Positions 9,181 to 16,942 of a stretch of DNA of 56,872 nt are shown piece after piece. Each line of letters starts with the position of its first letter. The stretch's first letter is position 1. The stretch is taken from positions 117,939 through 174,810 of the forward strand of contig PBWH01000015.1 of the NCBI GenBank assembly GCA_002727195.1. The letters run 5' to 3'. Position numbers and translations under genes: made by a program. This stretch comes from Gemmatimonadota bacterium (GTDB taxonomy: Bacteria; Latescibacterota; UBA2968). The notes beneath the pieces were generated by a model that was given only the letters and a program-made list of their open reading frames with translations, made no database searches and had not been told where the DNA came from.

Positions 9181-9807
9181 ATGCCATTCACAGTATACGA
9201 CTATCGAAATCCCGAACACGTCAAGAACCTGCTGATCACGCCCGAGATGCGATCCCGCATCCTCAGGATGGAACCGGGCCAGGGCTTCAACGCCCGACAC
9301 TCTCACGACCTGGGTCATGAGGTCTTCCTGATCCTGCAGGGGATCGCTGAGTTCGAAATCGAGGGCACCATCCAGCAGGTCAAGCCAGGCCAGCTATGCT
9401 TCGCCCTGACCGATGAAGCGCATTCCGTCCGCGTGATCGGCGACGACCCCGTCATCATGTATCTGTCCGTCACCCCCCACATTCTGCCCACACACACCGG
9501 CCGCTCCGCTGAAGGTGAGGCCAAGCAGCCGATCAATTTCTCTCCCGCAAAAATCTACGACGTCGACCTGGACACGAGCGTGTGCCGAGAGACCCGGGTC
9601 GATCGACACCGTCAAGCCGTTGAGGCACTTTCCGGCGCCGTGCAACAGATGGCCGATACCAGCACTGCCAGGCTAGAGAGTATGACTGGTGATCCTGAGG
9701 CGTCACGAGAAGCTATGTGGCAGGACGTCTACAAGGTCTTCAAGGCCGTATCTGAACTGGGCGACAGCTGGAACGACCTCTCCTACGACATCACCGCCAA
9801 TGGCTGA
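9181..9807 (+). CDS. Cupin-domain protein
   Basis: 208 residues from ATG 9181, preceded by GGAG at 9171; reading is open further up inside cutA but the RBS decides. A single cupin barrel spans roughly residues 15-110, with metal-site motif 'FNARHSHDLGHEVFLILQG' and a second half including 'PGQLCFALTDEAHSV'. The C-terminal 70 residues are helical and not recognised. Likely a small-molecule-binding or isomerase protein. It precedes an oxidoreductase, ROK kinase and PLP enzyme, so it may act on a sugar or sugar acid in that pathway (inference). Confidence 0.85.
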   Translation: MPFTVYDYRNPEHVKNLLITPEMRSRILRMEPGQGFNARHSHDLGHEVFLILQGIAEFEIEGTIQQVKPGQLCFALTDEAHSVRVIGDDPVIMYLSVTPHILPTHTGRSAEGEAKQPINFSPAKIYDVDLDTSVCRETRVDRHRQAVEALSGAVQQMADTSTARLESMTGDPEASREAMWQDVYKVFKAVSELGDSWNDLSYDITANG

Positions 9808-9883
9808 GCTGCCTTTGACTTCGCTTTCGCTCTGCGCTTCGCTGCCCAAGAGTGATGAATAGAAGCTTCTGAAGGATACGCCC

Positions 9884-10981
9884 ATGGATAAAGTCAAAAT
9901 CGGCATCATCGGCTGTGGCGCGATCGCGCAGGTACAGCACATGCCCAACTTCCACGAGCTTCAACACCTGTTCGAAGTCACGTGGACGTGCGATGTCAGC
10001 GCGGGACTCGCCCAGTATCTCGCGAACCGCTTCAACGTTACTAATCACACGACGGACTACTCGGACGTAATCTCAGCCCCTGACGTGGACGCCGTCCTGC
10101 TCTGCCACCGGGATCCCAAAACGGAGATCGCCGTCGCCGCACTCAATGCGGGCAAGCACGTGTTCATCGAGAAGCCAATGTGTTTCTCGAACGAAGAGGC
10201 CGCGGCCATTCATGCTGCGGGAGAGGCCGCAGGAACGGTCTCGCAAGTAGGCTACATGAAGGTCTACGATCCCGCCTTCGAGCTCGTCTACGAGGAGTCG
10301 CAGGGTTGGGACGCGTCCTTCGTCCAGATTAATCATCTCCATCCAACCAATGACCTGCACACGAGCCAGTTTCACATCGAACGCTTCGACGACATCCCCT
10401 CGAGCGCAGGTGAACAGTCGACGGCTGCTCGTGCCGCCGCCCTCGAGCAGGCGCTGGGACCCGATGTACCGACCGAAGCATCGCGCGCCTTCTTCACCCT
10501 ATCTGGAAGCATGATCCACGACCTTTACGGTCTACGATTTGTCATGGGCAACCCGACACGGGTCGTCAATACTGACGTCTGGAAGGACGGCCGCGCGGTA
10601 TCGACCGTTTTGGAGTATGAGTCGGGCGCCCGGTGTATTGCCACCTGGATCGACCTGCCCAACCTGTGGGACTTCAAGGAAACACTCGAGATCTACGGCG
10701 ACGACAAACGCGTCATCCTCAGCTATCCGACCGGCTTCTCCCGCGGCCAGCTGTCAGAGGTCGTCGTCCAGGAGATCGATGAGAAGGGCCTTACCAACGC
10801 GCGCAAACCAGCCGTCGAATGGGAAAGCCCGTTCGTCGCCGAGCTGAGACACTTCCACGACTGCATCGCCAACGGCACCACCTGTAGGACCCCCGTAAAG
10901 GATGCCCTCGACGACATTGCCCTCATCATCAACATCACAGAATCGTATCTGAAGGGTGGCCCCGTGGAGGTCGCGCGATGA
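9884..10981 (+). CDS. Gfo/Idh/MocA-family NAD(P)-dependent oxidoreductase
   Basis: 365 residues from ATG 9884. The N-terminal Rossmann domain begins 'KIGIIGCGAIAQVQHMP' (GxGxxA), and the family lysine is in 'FIEKPMCFS' near residue 95. The C-terminal alpha/beta substrate domain follows. Members oxidise sugar or inositol hydroxyls or keto groups using bound nicotinamide. Two short internal blocks near residue 180 ('SSAGEQSTAARAAAL') look like a family-specific insertion. The neighbours (cupin, ROK kinase, SelA-like enzyme) suggest a sugar or amino-sugar catabolic set; exact substrate unknown. Confidence 0.93.
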   Translation: MDKVKIGIIGCGAIAQVQHMPNFHELQHLFEVTWTCDVSAGLAQYLANRFNVTNHTTDYSDVISAPDVDAVLLCHRDPKTEIAVAALNAGKHVFIEKPMCFSNEEAAAIHAAGEAAGTVSQVGYMKVYDPAFELVYEESQGWDASFVQINHLHPTNDLHTSQFHIERFDDIPSSAGEQSTAARAAALEQALGPDVPTEASRAFFTLSGSMIHDLYGLRFVMGNPTRVVNTDVWKDGRAVSTVLEYESGARCIATWIDLPNLWDFKETLEIYGDDKRVILSYPTGFSRGQLSEVVVQEIDEKGLTNARKPAVEWESPFVAELRHFHDCIANGTTCRTPVKDALDDIALIINITESYLKGGPVEVAR

Positions 10982-11030
10982 TCGCTTTGCGCTTTGGGCT
11001 CCGCGGCGGTGGCTGTGAAGGGGGGTGGAA

Positions 11031-11960
11031 ATGCCTGCCATAGGAATCGACCTGGGCGGGACGGACATCAAGGGCGCTGTCATCTCGGACGAAGGGCGGA
11101 TCCTTCACCAAGACCTGGTCTCGACCCAGCCTGAGTCGGGAGCAGACGGAGTGGCGGACCGAATCGTTGGTCTGGTGGGGAGCCTTTGTGACACACACGG
11201 CGTCACACTGGATTCCACTTCGGGCGTTGGTGTCGGCGTGCCCGGCGTCACACGTAAGGATGGCACCGTCGTCATCGCACCCAACCTTGACTGGCACCAC
11301 GTTCCGTTCCGCCAGATGCTTCAGGATCGGCTGACCGGCTCAGCTGTCGAGCTGGACAACGACGCGAACGTTGCCGCCCTCGCCGAGGCGAAGGCCGGAG
11401 TGGGAGCAGGATGTGACTCGCTCGCGTTCCTGACCCTGGGAACAGGGATCGGTGGCGGCATCGTCGTCGACGGCCGTGTTCATCACGGCGCGTCTTACTC
11501 TGCCGGCGAGATCGGTCACATGGTCGTCATTCCTGACGGCCCGTTCTGTGGGTGCGGCAAGTCCGGTTGCCTGGAAGCGATCAGCGCAACAAAAGGCATG
11601 ATCAGCCACGCGGAGAAACTGATCGACGACGGTCTCGTCACTTCCTTGAAGAAGGAGGACCTGACTCCGAAGTCGATCTGTGACGCAGCGGCAGAAGGTG
11701 ACGAGATTGGAGAGGCTACGGTCGACCACGTCGCCCGTCACATCGGGATCGCCGTTGCCAACCTCATCAACATTCTCAGTCCGGAAGTCATCGCGATCGG
11801 CGGGGGCATTTCGGCAGCTGGATCGCTGATGCTCGATCCGATTGCCGCGTCAGCGGAAACAAACACACTTGAAGGCATGTTCGAGCATACGCGCATCGAG
11901 CTCGCCCGGCTGGGCAACGACGCCGGGTCGATTGGGGCAGCGTATCTCGTCATGTCCTAG
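11031..11960 (+). CDS. ROK-family sugar kinase
   Basis: 309 residues from ATG 11031 with a strong AAGGGGGG at 11018-11025; an in-frame GTG at 11025 is possible but overlaps the RBS. N-terminal phosphate loop 'GIDLGGTDIKGAVI' and 'TLGTGIGGGIVVDG' are the ATPase-fold signatures. The ROK zinc motif is intact as C-G-C-G-K-S-G-C-L-E near residue 180, and 'EIGHMVV' precedes it. Probably phosphorylates a hexose such as glucose or N-acetylmannosamine in the cytoplasm. Twelve bases separate it from the PLP enzyme downstream. Confidence 0.94.
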   Translation: MPAIGIDLGGTDIKGAVISDEGRILHQDLVSTQPESGADGVADRIVGLVGSLCDTHGVTLDSTSGVGVGVPGVTRKDGTVVIAPNLDWHHVPFRQMLQDRLTGSAVELDNDANVAALAEAKAGVGAGCDSLAFLTLGTGIGGGIVVDGRVHHGASYSAGEIGHMVVIPDGPFCGCGKSGCLEAISATKGMISHAEKLIDDGLVTSLKKEDLTPKSICDAAAEGDEIGEATVDHVARHIGIAVANLINILSPEVIAIGGGISAAGSLMLDPIAASAETNTLEGMFEHTRIELARLGNDAGSIGAAYLVMS

Positions 11961-11972
11961 GCGAGCCACCAA

Positions 11973-13103
11973 ATGTCGATCGATCCTGCACAGCTTTACC
12001 GCGACCTGGGTACAACTCCGGTCATCAACGCATCGGGGAACATGACCGTTCTTGGCGGATCGCGTGTCTCACCGCGCGTCCAGGAGGCCATGGTCACCGC
12101 CAATCGCCATTTTGTTTCGATGAACGACCTGCAGCGAGCGACGGGGGAGCGGATCGCTGAACTGCTCGGCGCCGAGGCCGCATTCGTCACCCCGGGCTGT
12201 GGCGCCGCACTCGGCCTGTCTTCGGCGGCCTGCATGTCGGTCGGCGATCCGCAACGTATGGAACAGCTGCCAAACGTCGACGGCATCCCCAATCGATTCC
12301 TCTTCCAGGCGCGCCAACACTATCACTACGAGCGCTGCCTGACCATATTCGGCGGCCAGGTCCTGATTGTAGGGAACGAGAGGGGCACGTCTGAGGAGCA
12401 GCTCGAGGACGCGATCACCGAACAGACAGCGGCTATTCATTACTACGCATCCGGGGACCCGGACGACACCATTCAGCACCTGAGCGACCTGCAGCGCATT
12501 GCCGACCGTCACAGCCTGCCGATCACGGTCGATGCCGCTTATCAGGTCTATCCGCTCGGGACGATGAAAGACTACGCACAGTCCGCCAACTGTCTGATCG
12601 GATTCGGTGCCAAATACATCGGCGCCTGCAACTCGACGGGCATCCTGGCCGGCAGGAAGGATCTGGTTGAAGCTGCCTACCAGCACAGCTTCATCGGCTT
12701 CGAGACAGGAGATTACGAAACCGTCGGCCGACCGCTCAAACTGGACCGTCAGGAAATCGTCGCCGTCGTAGTGGCTCTGGAAGAGTGGTTGGAGATGGAT
12801 CACGGGGCCCGGATAGCCGAACACTGGCGCCGCACAGACTACATCGAGGACCGCCTGAAGGACATCCCCAACCTGTCCACCAGCCGCCTCGTCGAGGACA
12901 ACAGCCTGAGCAACGGCGTCCTGCTCACCCTGGACGAGGGGGCGCTCGGGAAGAAGGCCCCTGATGTCATCGAAGAGCTGAAACAGGGCGACCCCATTGT
13001 CTGGACCCGCGGAAGGGAAAACAACATCCGAATCGCCGTCGCCCACCTGGTCGAAGACGAAATCGACATCGTCATCGACCGTTTCCGTAAAGCACTGCTG
13101 TAA
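11973..13103 (+). CDS. PLP-dependent enzyme of the SelA/DgaE-like family
   Basis: 376 residues. Fold-type I layout: 'VINASGNMTVLGGSRVSPRV' at the N terminus is typical of the selenocysteine synthase-like family, the PLP aspartate lies in 'ITVDAAYQVYP', and the Schiff-base lysine is in 'GFGAKYIGACNSTGILAG'. Members include true SelA and catabolic enzymes such as 2-amino-2-deoxy-gluconate-6-phosphate ammonia-lyase (DgaE). The shorter length than SelA (about 460 residues) and the sugar kinase/oxidoreductase neighbours favour a catabolic lyase acting on an amino-sugar acid. No selB or tRNA-Sec gene is nearby. Confidence 0.85.
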   Translation: MSIDPAQLYRDLGTTPVINASGNMTVLGGSRVSPRVQEAMVTANRHFVSMNDLQRATGERIAELLGAEAAFVTPGCGAALGLSSAACMSVGDPQRMEQLPNVDGIPNRFLFQARQHYHYERCLTIFGGQVLIVGNERGTSEEQLEDAITEQTAAIHYYASGDPDDTIQHLSDLQRIADRHSLPITVDAAYQVYPLGTMKDYAQSANCLIGFGAKYIGACNSTGILAGRKDLVEAAYQHSFIGFETGDYETVGRPLKLDRQEIVAVVVALEEWLEMDHGARIAEHWRRTDYIEDRLKDIPNLSTSRLVEDNSLSNGVLLTLDEGALGKKAPDVIEELKQGDPIVWTRGRENNIRIAVAHLVEDEIDIVIDRFRKALL

Positions 13104-13145
13104 GGAATCCGCCGTTCAATCTTCGATTTTCTATCATCAATAAAG

Positions 13146-13466
13146 ATGCCCTGGCTCTACCTTATCGTCGCAATCGCCCTCGAGGTCGCCGGAACGACGT
13201 GTATGAAGCTCTCGAACGGCTTCCAGCGCATCCTCCCGTCCGTCGGTGTCGGCGTGTTCTATCTCGCCTCTATGGGCGCGATGATCATGGCCGTAAAGTC
13301 TCTGGAAATCGGAGTGGTCTACGCCATCTGGTCCGGCGTTGGGACTGCAGTCATCACGACCATCGGCATCATCTACTTCGGCGAATCCTTTTCACTCATC
13401 AAAGTCGGATCCATCGCGCTGATCATCCTCGGTGTCGTGGGTCTCCAGCTGTCGAACGCTCACTGA
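13146..13466 (+). CDS. Small multidrug resistance (SMR) family transporter
   Basis: 106 residues, the standard SMR length, with four transmembrane helices. The proton/substrate-coupling glutamate is E13 in 'IALEVAGTTCMKLS', and 'VVYAIWSGVGTAVITTIG' is the conserved helix-3 region. EmrE-type members export cationic drugs against protons; Gdx-type members export guanidinium. The alanine-isoleucine-tryptophan-serine-glycine block is closer to EmrE than to Gdx. No guanidine riboswitch is seen upstream. The stop abuts the next gene (one base gap), so they are co-translated. Confidence 0.93.
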   Translation: MPWLYLIVAIALEVAGTTCMKLSNGFQRILPSVGVGVFYLASMGAMIMAVKSLEIGVVYAIWSGVGTAVITTIGIIYFGESFSLIKVGSIALIILGVVGLQLSNAH

Positions 13467-13467
13467 C

Positions 13468-14496
13468 ATGCCCGATCCCACAAGCCCGATCGCGACCCCT
13501 CGTATCCTTGTATCGCCTCCATCTGACGCGAATCATGCGCACCTCGGTTGGCCTAAGCTGACGGTCACCTCGAAGGGCCGGCACATCCTCGCGTATGCCG
13601 CGGGGCGAACGCACACGATCGGTGGAAGCCCGGCCGTATCCGTCTCCGAAGACGGAGTTGAGTTCTCTGACCCTACCATTCTACGGGTTTTCAGCGAAGG
13701 CGATGATTATCCCCATTGCGGAAACCTGGCGATCGGAACAACCGCTGACGACGTGGTCATCCTCCTGGCAATGGGCCACCGGGGGAACGAGGCGAACACC
13801 ATCTTTGGATGGGCATCGGTAGGCGGTGGCGAGAACTGGCAGGAGATTAACGTCGCGGCGCTGTCAGCTGGCAGGACCGGTTCGGTATACGGTCACGTGT
13901 TTCATGTCCCCGGCCGTGGGTATGCGGTGTGTGGCCACTACCGACAGGGATCGTACCCGCACGACGTTGGCCTGTGGATCTGCTTCAGTCAGGACGGCCT
14001 TCATTGGGCGGCCCCAGAACACGTCACCGATGAGGCGCTCGTTGAGCCGGCCGTCATACCGACCGACGAGGCCATCGTCGGACTCATCCGTCATACCGAC
14101 CCCGGCCTGACCTCAGGTTATGCCTCACTGAGAGCGAGTCGCCGACGTATGGACTGGGAAGTCTCTCAGTCGCCGGTCCGGTCAGCGAGTGGGGCGCGAT
14201 CAACGAGCCCCTTCATTGTTCGCGAGAGGGAAAGCGACCGTCTTTTCGCGTTATTGACGGAGCGCAAATCTGAAGGCAACACACCCGGACGGATCTCCCT
14301 CTGGGTCTCTACAGACGACGGTCAGGCGTGGACAGATCGCGGAACGCTCGTCGACTTTCCCGCCGGCGACACGAACACGGACTTTGGATATCCCTGGATG
14401 GCACAGCGGGAAGATGGAAGCTGGTTGATGGCCTTCTACTCGGGTGAGCGCGACGGCCCAAACGCCATTTGGGGATTCGAGTTCCAAACCGATTAG
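13468..14496 (+). CDS. Sialidase-like (BNR-repeat) beta-propeller protein
   Basis: 342 residues from ATG 13468, directly after the SMR stop. Several Asp-box-like turns are visible, e.g. 'SEDGVEFSDP', 'SQDGLHWAAP' and 'STDDGQAWTDRG', the hallmark of sialidase/neuraminidase propellers. No signal peptide is evident, so it may be intracellular or exported by an unseen route. Not all sialidase catalytic residues can be placed by eye, so hydrolase activity is inferred. Its position after an amino-sugar-like cluster is compatible with sialoside or other glycoside use. Confidence 0.8.
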   Translation: MPDPTSPIATPRILVSPPSDANHAHLGWPKLTVTSKGRHILAYAAGRTHTIGGSPAVSVSEDGVEFSDPTILRVFSEGDDYPHCGNLAIGTTADDVVILLAMGHRGNEANTIFGWASVGGGENWQEINVAALSAGRTGSVYGHVFHVPGRGYAVCGHYRQGSYPHDVGLWICFSQDGLHWAAPEHVTDEALVEPAVIPTDEAIVGLIRHTDPGLTSGYASLRASRRRMDWEVSQSPVRSASGARSTSPFIVRERESDRLFALLTERKSEGNTPGRISLWVSTDDGQAWTDRGTLVDFPAGDTNTDFGYPWMAQREDGSWLMAFYSGERDGPNAIWGFEFQTD

Positions 14497-14521
14497 CCTT
14501 CAACACACACGGAGAATCAGA

Positions 14522-14878
14522 ATGCCCCTGAAGATTTACGAATCCTCGAAGTGCGGCACCTGCCGCAAGGCCCTCAAGTGGCTGGACGGCAAGAAGGTCG
14601 CCTATGACGTGGTGGACATCACCGAGAAGCCCCCGACCAAGACCGAGCTCAAGAGAATGCTTGGCCACTACGACGGCGATCTACGCCGCCTATTCAACAC
14701 ATCGGGTGTCCAGTACCGCGAGCTGAAGATCAAGGACAAACTGCCCTCGATGTCGCCCGCCGAGGCCATGGACCTCCTCAGCCAGAACGGCAAGCTCATC
14801 AAGCGCCCCTTCCTCCTCACCAAAGACACCGGCCTCATCGGTTTCAAGGAGGACGAGTGGACCGCCGCTCTCGGCTAG
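14522..14878 (+). CDS. ArsC/Spx-family thioredoxin-fold protein
   Basis: 118 residues from ATG 14522 (upstream in-frame ATG at 14444 lies within the sialidase gene). Thioredoxin-like fold with a CxxC at residues 11-14 ('SSKCGTCRKALKWL') and 'KRPFLLTKD' near residue 97, matching the ArsC/Spx/YffB family. Real ArsC has CX5R; this CxxC form is typical of Spx-like and MgsR-like proteins outside Firmicutes, whose reaction is often unknown. Annotation as arsenate reductase would be too specific. A hairpin lies 27 bases after the stop. Confidence 0.88.
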   Translation: MPLKIYESSKCGTCRKALKWLDGKKVAYDVVDITEKPPTKTELKRMLGHYDGDLRRLFNTSGVQYRELKIKDKLPSMSPAEAMDLLSQNGKLIKRPFLLTKDTGLIGFKEDEWTAALG

Positions 14879-14905
14879 CACGGTCGCAGATATCGAGCAC
14901 CCGTA

Positions 14906-14928
14906 ACCGCCGACTTCACGTCGGCGGT
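14906..14928. terminator. Hairpin after the ArsC/Spx gene, probable terminator
   Basis: Nine-base perfect arms ACCGCCGAC / GTCGGCGGT around the loop TTCAC, 27 bases past the stop. No long T-run follows (ATCTCC), so efficiency is uncertain. Confidence 0.55.
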
Positions 14929-15052
14929 ATCTCCTCCCCATCCCCGAGGTGACACCTTTCGCCCCAACCCCAGCGCAGGCTCCCAGAAGATAAAAATCAC
15001 CGGCATCCGCACCCAACCCTACCCTACCAGATCAACATGCACCGCCCCATAG

Positions 15053-15307
15053 CCGCCGCCAACAACCCTGTCGGCGAGCGACCTGAGGATCTCCACTGCC
15101 CTCTGGCTCGACAACGACGAGGGCATCTCCGGTATCTCCATTGGAGGCGGAGGCCCACTTGCCAAGAGCATGGTCGACAACCTGCACGTAGGTAAGGACC
15201 CGCAAGGCGTCCTCGGACATTCAAATTCGCACGGCATCCTCCCGGTGAATTTACTTGTTGCTGCTTGGTATTTCATGCTGTTTTTCTGCTCAGAAAATAG
15301 GTATTAA
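15053..15307 (+). pseudogene. C-terminal fragment of a lectin-like secreted protein (relic)
   Basis: After a TAG at 15050, an open stretch reads 'DLRISTALWLDNDEGISG' and then 'SMVDNLHVGKDPQGVL' before drifting into AT-rich sequence and TAA 15305. The 'D-N-L-x-V-G-x-D' ending is typical of the last strand of LamG/concanavalin-type beta-sandwich domains. There is no start codon, RBS or upstream half, so this looks like the tail of an eroded gene. Family call is tentative. Confidence 0.35.
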
Positions 15308-15391
15308 ATACTTGTTTATATAAGAATTTATGCGGCTTTCTGTGCTGGTAGATAAAAATCAAGGGACATCCCTTAACTACCTGCTAAGCGT

Positions 15392-15420
15392 CACTTAGTG
15401 CACATGGGACCCCACTTAGT
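15392..15420. repeat. Direct repeat CACTTAGT spaced 21 bases
   Basis: CACTTAGT at 15392-15399 and 15413-15420, two helical turns apart and about 30 bases upstream of the -35 of the next promoter. Could be an activator site; chance cannot be excluded in this AT-rich stretch. Confidence 0.3.
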
Positions 15421-15451
15421 ATCAAGTTCTAAATGGTGGAACGATCCCCTG

Positions 15452-15481
15452 TTGGTGAGATAGCATTCACCTAGCTATATT
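15452..15481 (+). promoter_or_regulatory. Candidate promoter for the coiled-coil gene pair
   Basis: TTGGTG (15452-15457), 18-base spacer, TATATT (15476-15481). Predicted start near 15488, about 35 bases before the GTG start codon of the first gene. Confidence 0.45.
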
Positions 15482-15523
15482 GGGCCTTATGCTGATTCTC
15501 AATTGGCCTTGGAGTTTCGATCT

Positions 15524-15844
15524 GTGGACATGATCTGGCTCATGCTGGCCCTGGCATCCCTTGCGATCGCCTACATGCTGGCCACCTTCAAGAAGTACCG
15601 CGCCCATCTGGAAAAACTGCTGGCAGCCCTGGGTCAGTTGTCAGCGGGCAACGTGAAGCTCCACGACGAACTTGCGAAGGAGCAGATGGCCAAGGAGGAT
15701 GATCTCAAGAAGGTGGAAGAGTCGAAGCAGCAGATCGAAACTAACAAAGGACGGATTGGGGAGTTGGAAGACAAGATCAAGAACGCGAAGGAGCTCCAGG
15801 AGACGCTGGTCATGAAGTCCCAGAGCTGGAAGCTGGATAAGTAA
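15524..15844 (+). CDS. Small membrane-anchored coiled-coil protein (first of a pair)
   Basis: 106 residues from GTG 15524, with GGAG at 15511-15514 nine bases upstream; TTG 15503 is an alternative. One N-terminal transmembrane helix ('MIWLMLALASLAIAYML', residues 3-20) is followed by a short basic stretch and a continuous charged heptad-type coiled coil to the C terminus. No enzymatic motif. The basic residues right after the helix suggest N-out/C-in orientation with the coil in the cytoplasm. It is followed two bases later by a second protein of the same architecture, so the pair may form a hetero-coiled-coil at the membrane. Family not recognised; FtsL/FtsB-like or phage-shock-like proteins share only the architecture. 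Confidence 0.75.
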   Translation: MDMIWLMLALASLAIAYMLATFKKYRAHLEKLLAALGQLSAGNVKLHDELAKEQMAKEDDLKKVEESKQQIETNKGRIGELEDKIKNAKELQETLVMKSQSWKLDK

Positions 15845-15846
15845 CC

Positions 15847-16146
15847 GTGGGCACTTTCGAGATATTCGTTCTCATCATGACCGTAATGGTCATCCTCGTG
15901 GAAGCATACACGAGTCGGGATCTGGCGAAGGCGAGAGAACGGCTAGCGGAAGAAGAGGCAGAAGGTAAGCGGGTTCGAGGTCAGCTCAAGGTGTTGCAGT
16001 TTGAGCGCGCGCCGATTGCCAAACAGTTGAACGACCTGGAGAAGACACTGAACAGCCAGAACCACCAGATCCTCGCCATGCAAACCCAGTTAGGCGAGGT
16101 TGCTGAAGAGAACGTGAAATTGAAAGAGTCGTCAGAAAAGAAGTAG
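15847..16146 (+). CDS. Small membrane-anchored coiled-coil protein (second of a pair)
   Basis: 99 residues from GTG 15847, two bases after the previous stop, so translation is probably coupled. Residues 4-20 ('FEIFVLIMTVMVILVEA') form the single membrane helix; residues 25-95 are a coiled coil rich in E, K, L and Q. Same architecture and similar size as its partner but no clear sequence identity, arguing for an obligate pair rather than a recent duplication. Function unknown. Confidence 0.72.
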   Translation: MGTFEIFVLIMTVMVILVEAYTSRDLAKARERLAEEEAEGKRVRGQLKVLQFERAPIAKQLNDLEKTLNSQNHQILAMQTQLGEVAEENVKLKESSEKK

Positions 16147-16152
16147 CCTGCC

Positions 16153-16166
16153 GGAGCGTTCGCTCC
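16153..16166. terminator. Short hairpin between convergent genes
   Basis: GGAGC-GTTC-GCTCC lies in the 24-base gap between the coiled-coil pair and the convergent PhyH gene. It could end transcription from either side, but the stem is only five pairs and there is no T-run. Confidence 0.3.
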
Positions 16167-16170
16167 TCAG

Positions 16171-16941
16171 TCACTCACTATAGATCACCGGACAGAGATC
16201 CGGATCTTCCAGGTTCTCATTGTAGTATCCGCCAATCGTATCCAGCGGGTCGCTGTTCTCCGTCCGGAGATGCAAAGCGAAACTCCTTCGCGATTTCCCC
16301 GACACGTTTGACCGGCTACCGTGATAGGTCAATCGGTGATGGAAGCTCACCGATCCTGACGTCATCGTCGCGGCAACTTCCTCCCACTCTGCCGTATCGG
16401 GCCTTGGTATCGACTCTGACTGCTCGTCCAGGTCAGTATCCCGAAAGTGGCTTGGATTCTCGTTCAATCCCCACCGATGTGACCCACGCACAAACGTCAT
16501 CGGCCCACAGTCTGACTCGACCTCGGTCAATGCCACCCACGCGGTAAACACCTCACCACGGAACCATTTCGTCCAGTGTTACGTGTCCTGGTGAAAGCCA
16601 ATGTGGCCGCCCGACCCGCTACCTGAAGGCTTCACAAGAAGCTGAACGGCCCAGAGCTGTACCCACCCGGCCCCCGTTGCTTCCGCCGCACAGCGTCCGA
16701 TCTCAGGGTGGCTGACAAACGAGCGGACCATGTGATCAGAAAGATGTGGCTGGTCGATCTTGATCAGCCGGTCGGTCGGATCACCCGGACGAAAACCGGA
16801 GTGTGGTGGGACGCCGGTCTCATAGTCGCCGGCGATCAAGGCATCCATCCTGGGGATAACGGATTGCACGTCCTCTGGCGGGATGACGGATTCGGCTAAG
16901 CAGAATCCGTCGGTATCGAACTGCTCGGCGAGAGACGCCAA
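16171..16941 (-). pseudogene. Phytanoyl-CoA dioxygenase (PhyH) family gene interrupted by one in-frame TAA
   Basis: Both halves lie in one frame: the N-terminal half ends '...GGHIGFHQDT', TAA follows at 16579-16581, and reading resumes 'HWTKWFRGEVFTAWVALTEV' to TGA 16171. The iron ligands of a 2-oxoglutarate dioxygenase are present on both sides: HxD in 'FHQD' and the distal His in 'VSFHHRLTYHGS'. A C-to-T change (CAA to TAA) would explain the stop, just two codons past the metal-binding D. TTG 16941 is a likely start, with GGAG six bases upstream and one base after the glycosyltransferase stop; ATG 17004 is the longer alternative. Whether this is decay, a sequence error or recoding cannot be decided here. 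Confidence 0.8.
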
Positions 16942-16942
16942 G

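Larger units (their letters stand above)
14879..15523. other. 645-base intergenic region with an AT-rich right half
   Basis: Besides the hairpin, a degraded coding fragment and a promoter listed separately, the part from about 15290 is clearly more AT-rich than its surroundings. It holds the inverted repeat AAGGGA-CA-TCCCTT (15361-15374) and a direct repeat of CACTTAGT. No intact gene was found on either strand. Confidence 0.6.

Noticed and set aside
11973..13103. Selenocysteine synthase SelA
   Set aside because: Too short, no selB/selC nearby, and the catabolic neighbours favour a DgaE-like lyase.
14522..14878. Arsenate reductase annotation
   Set aside because: The protein has CxxC rather than the CX5R region of true ArsC and no ars genes are near.
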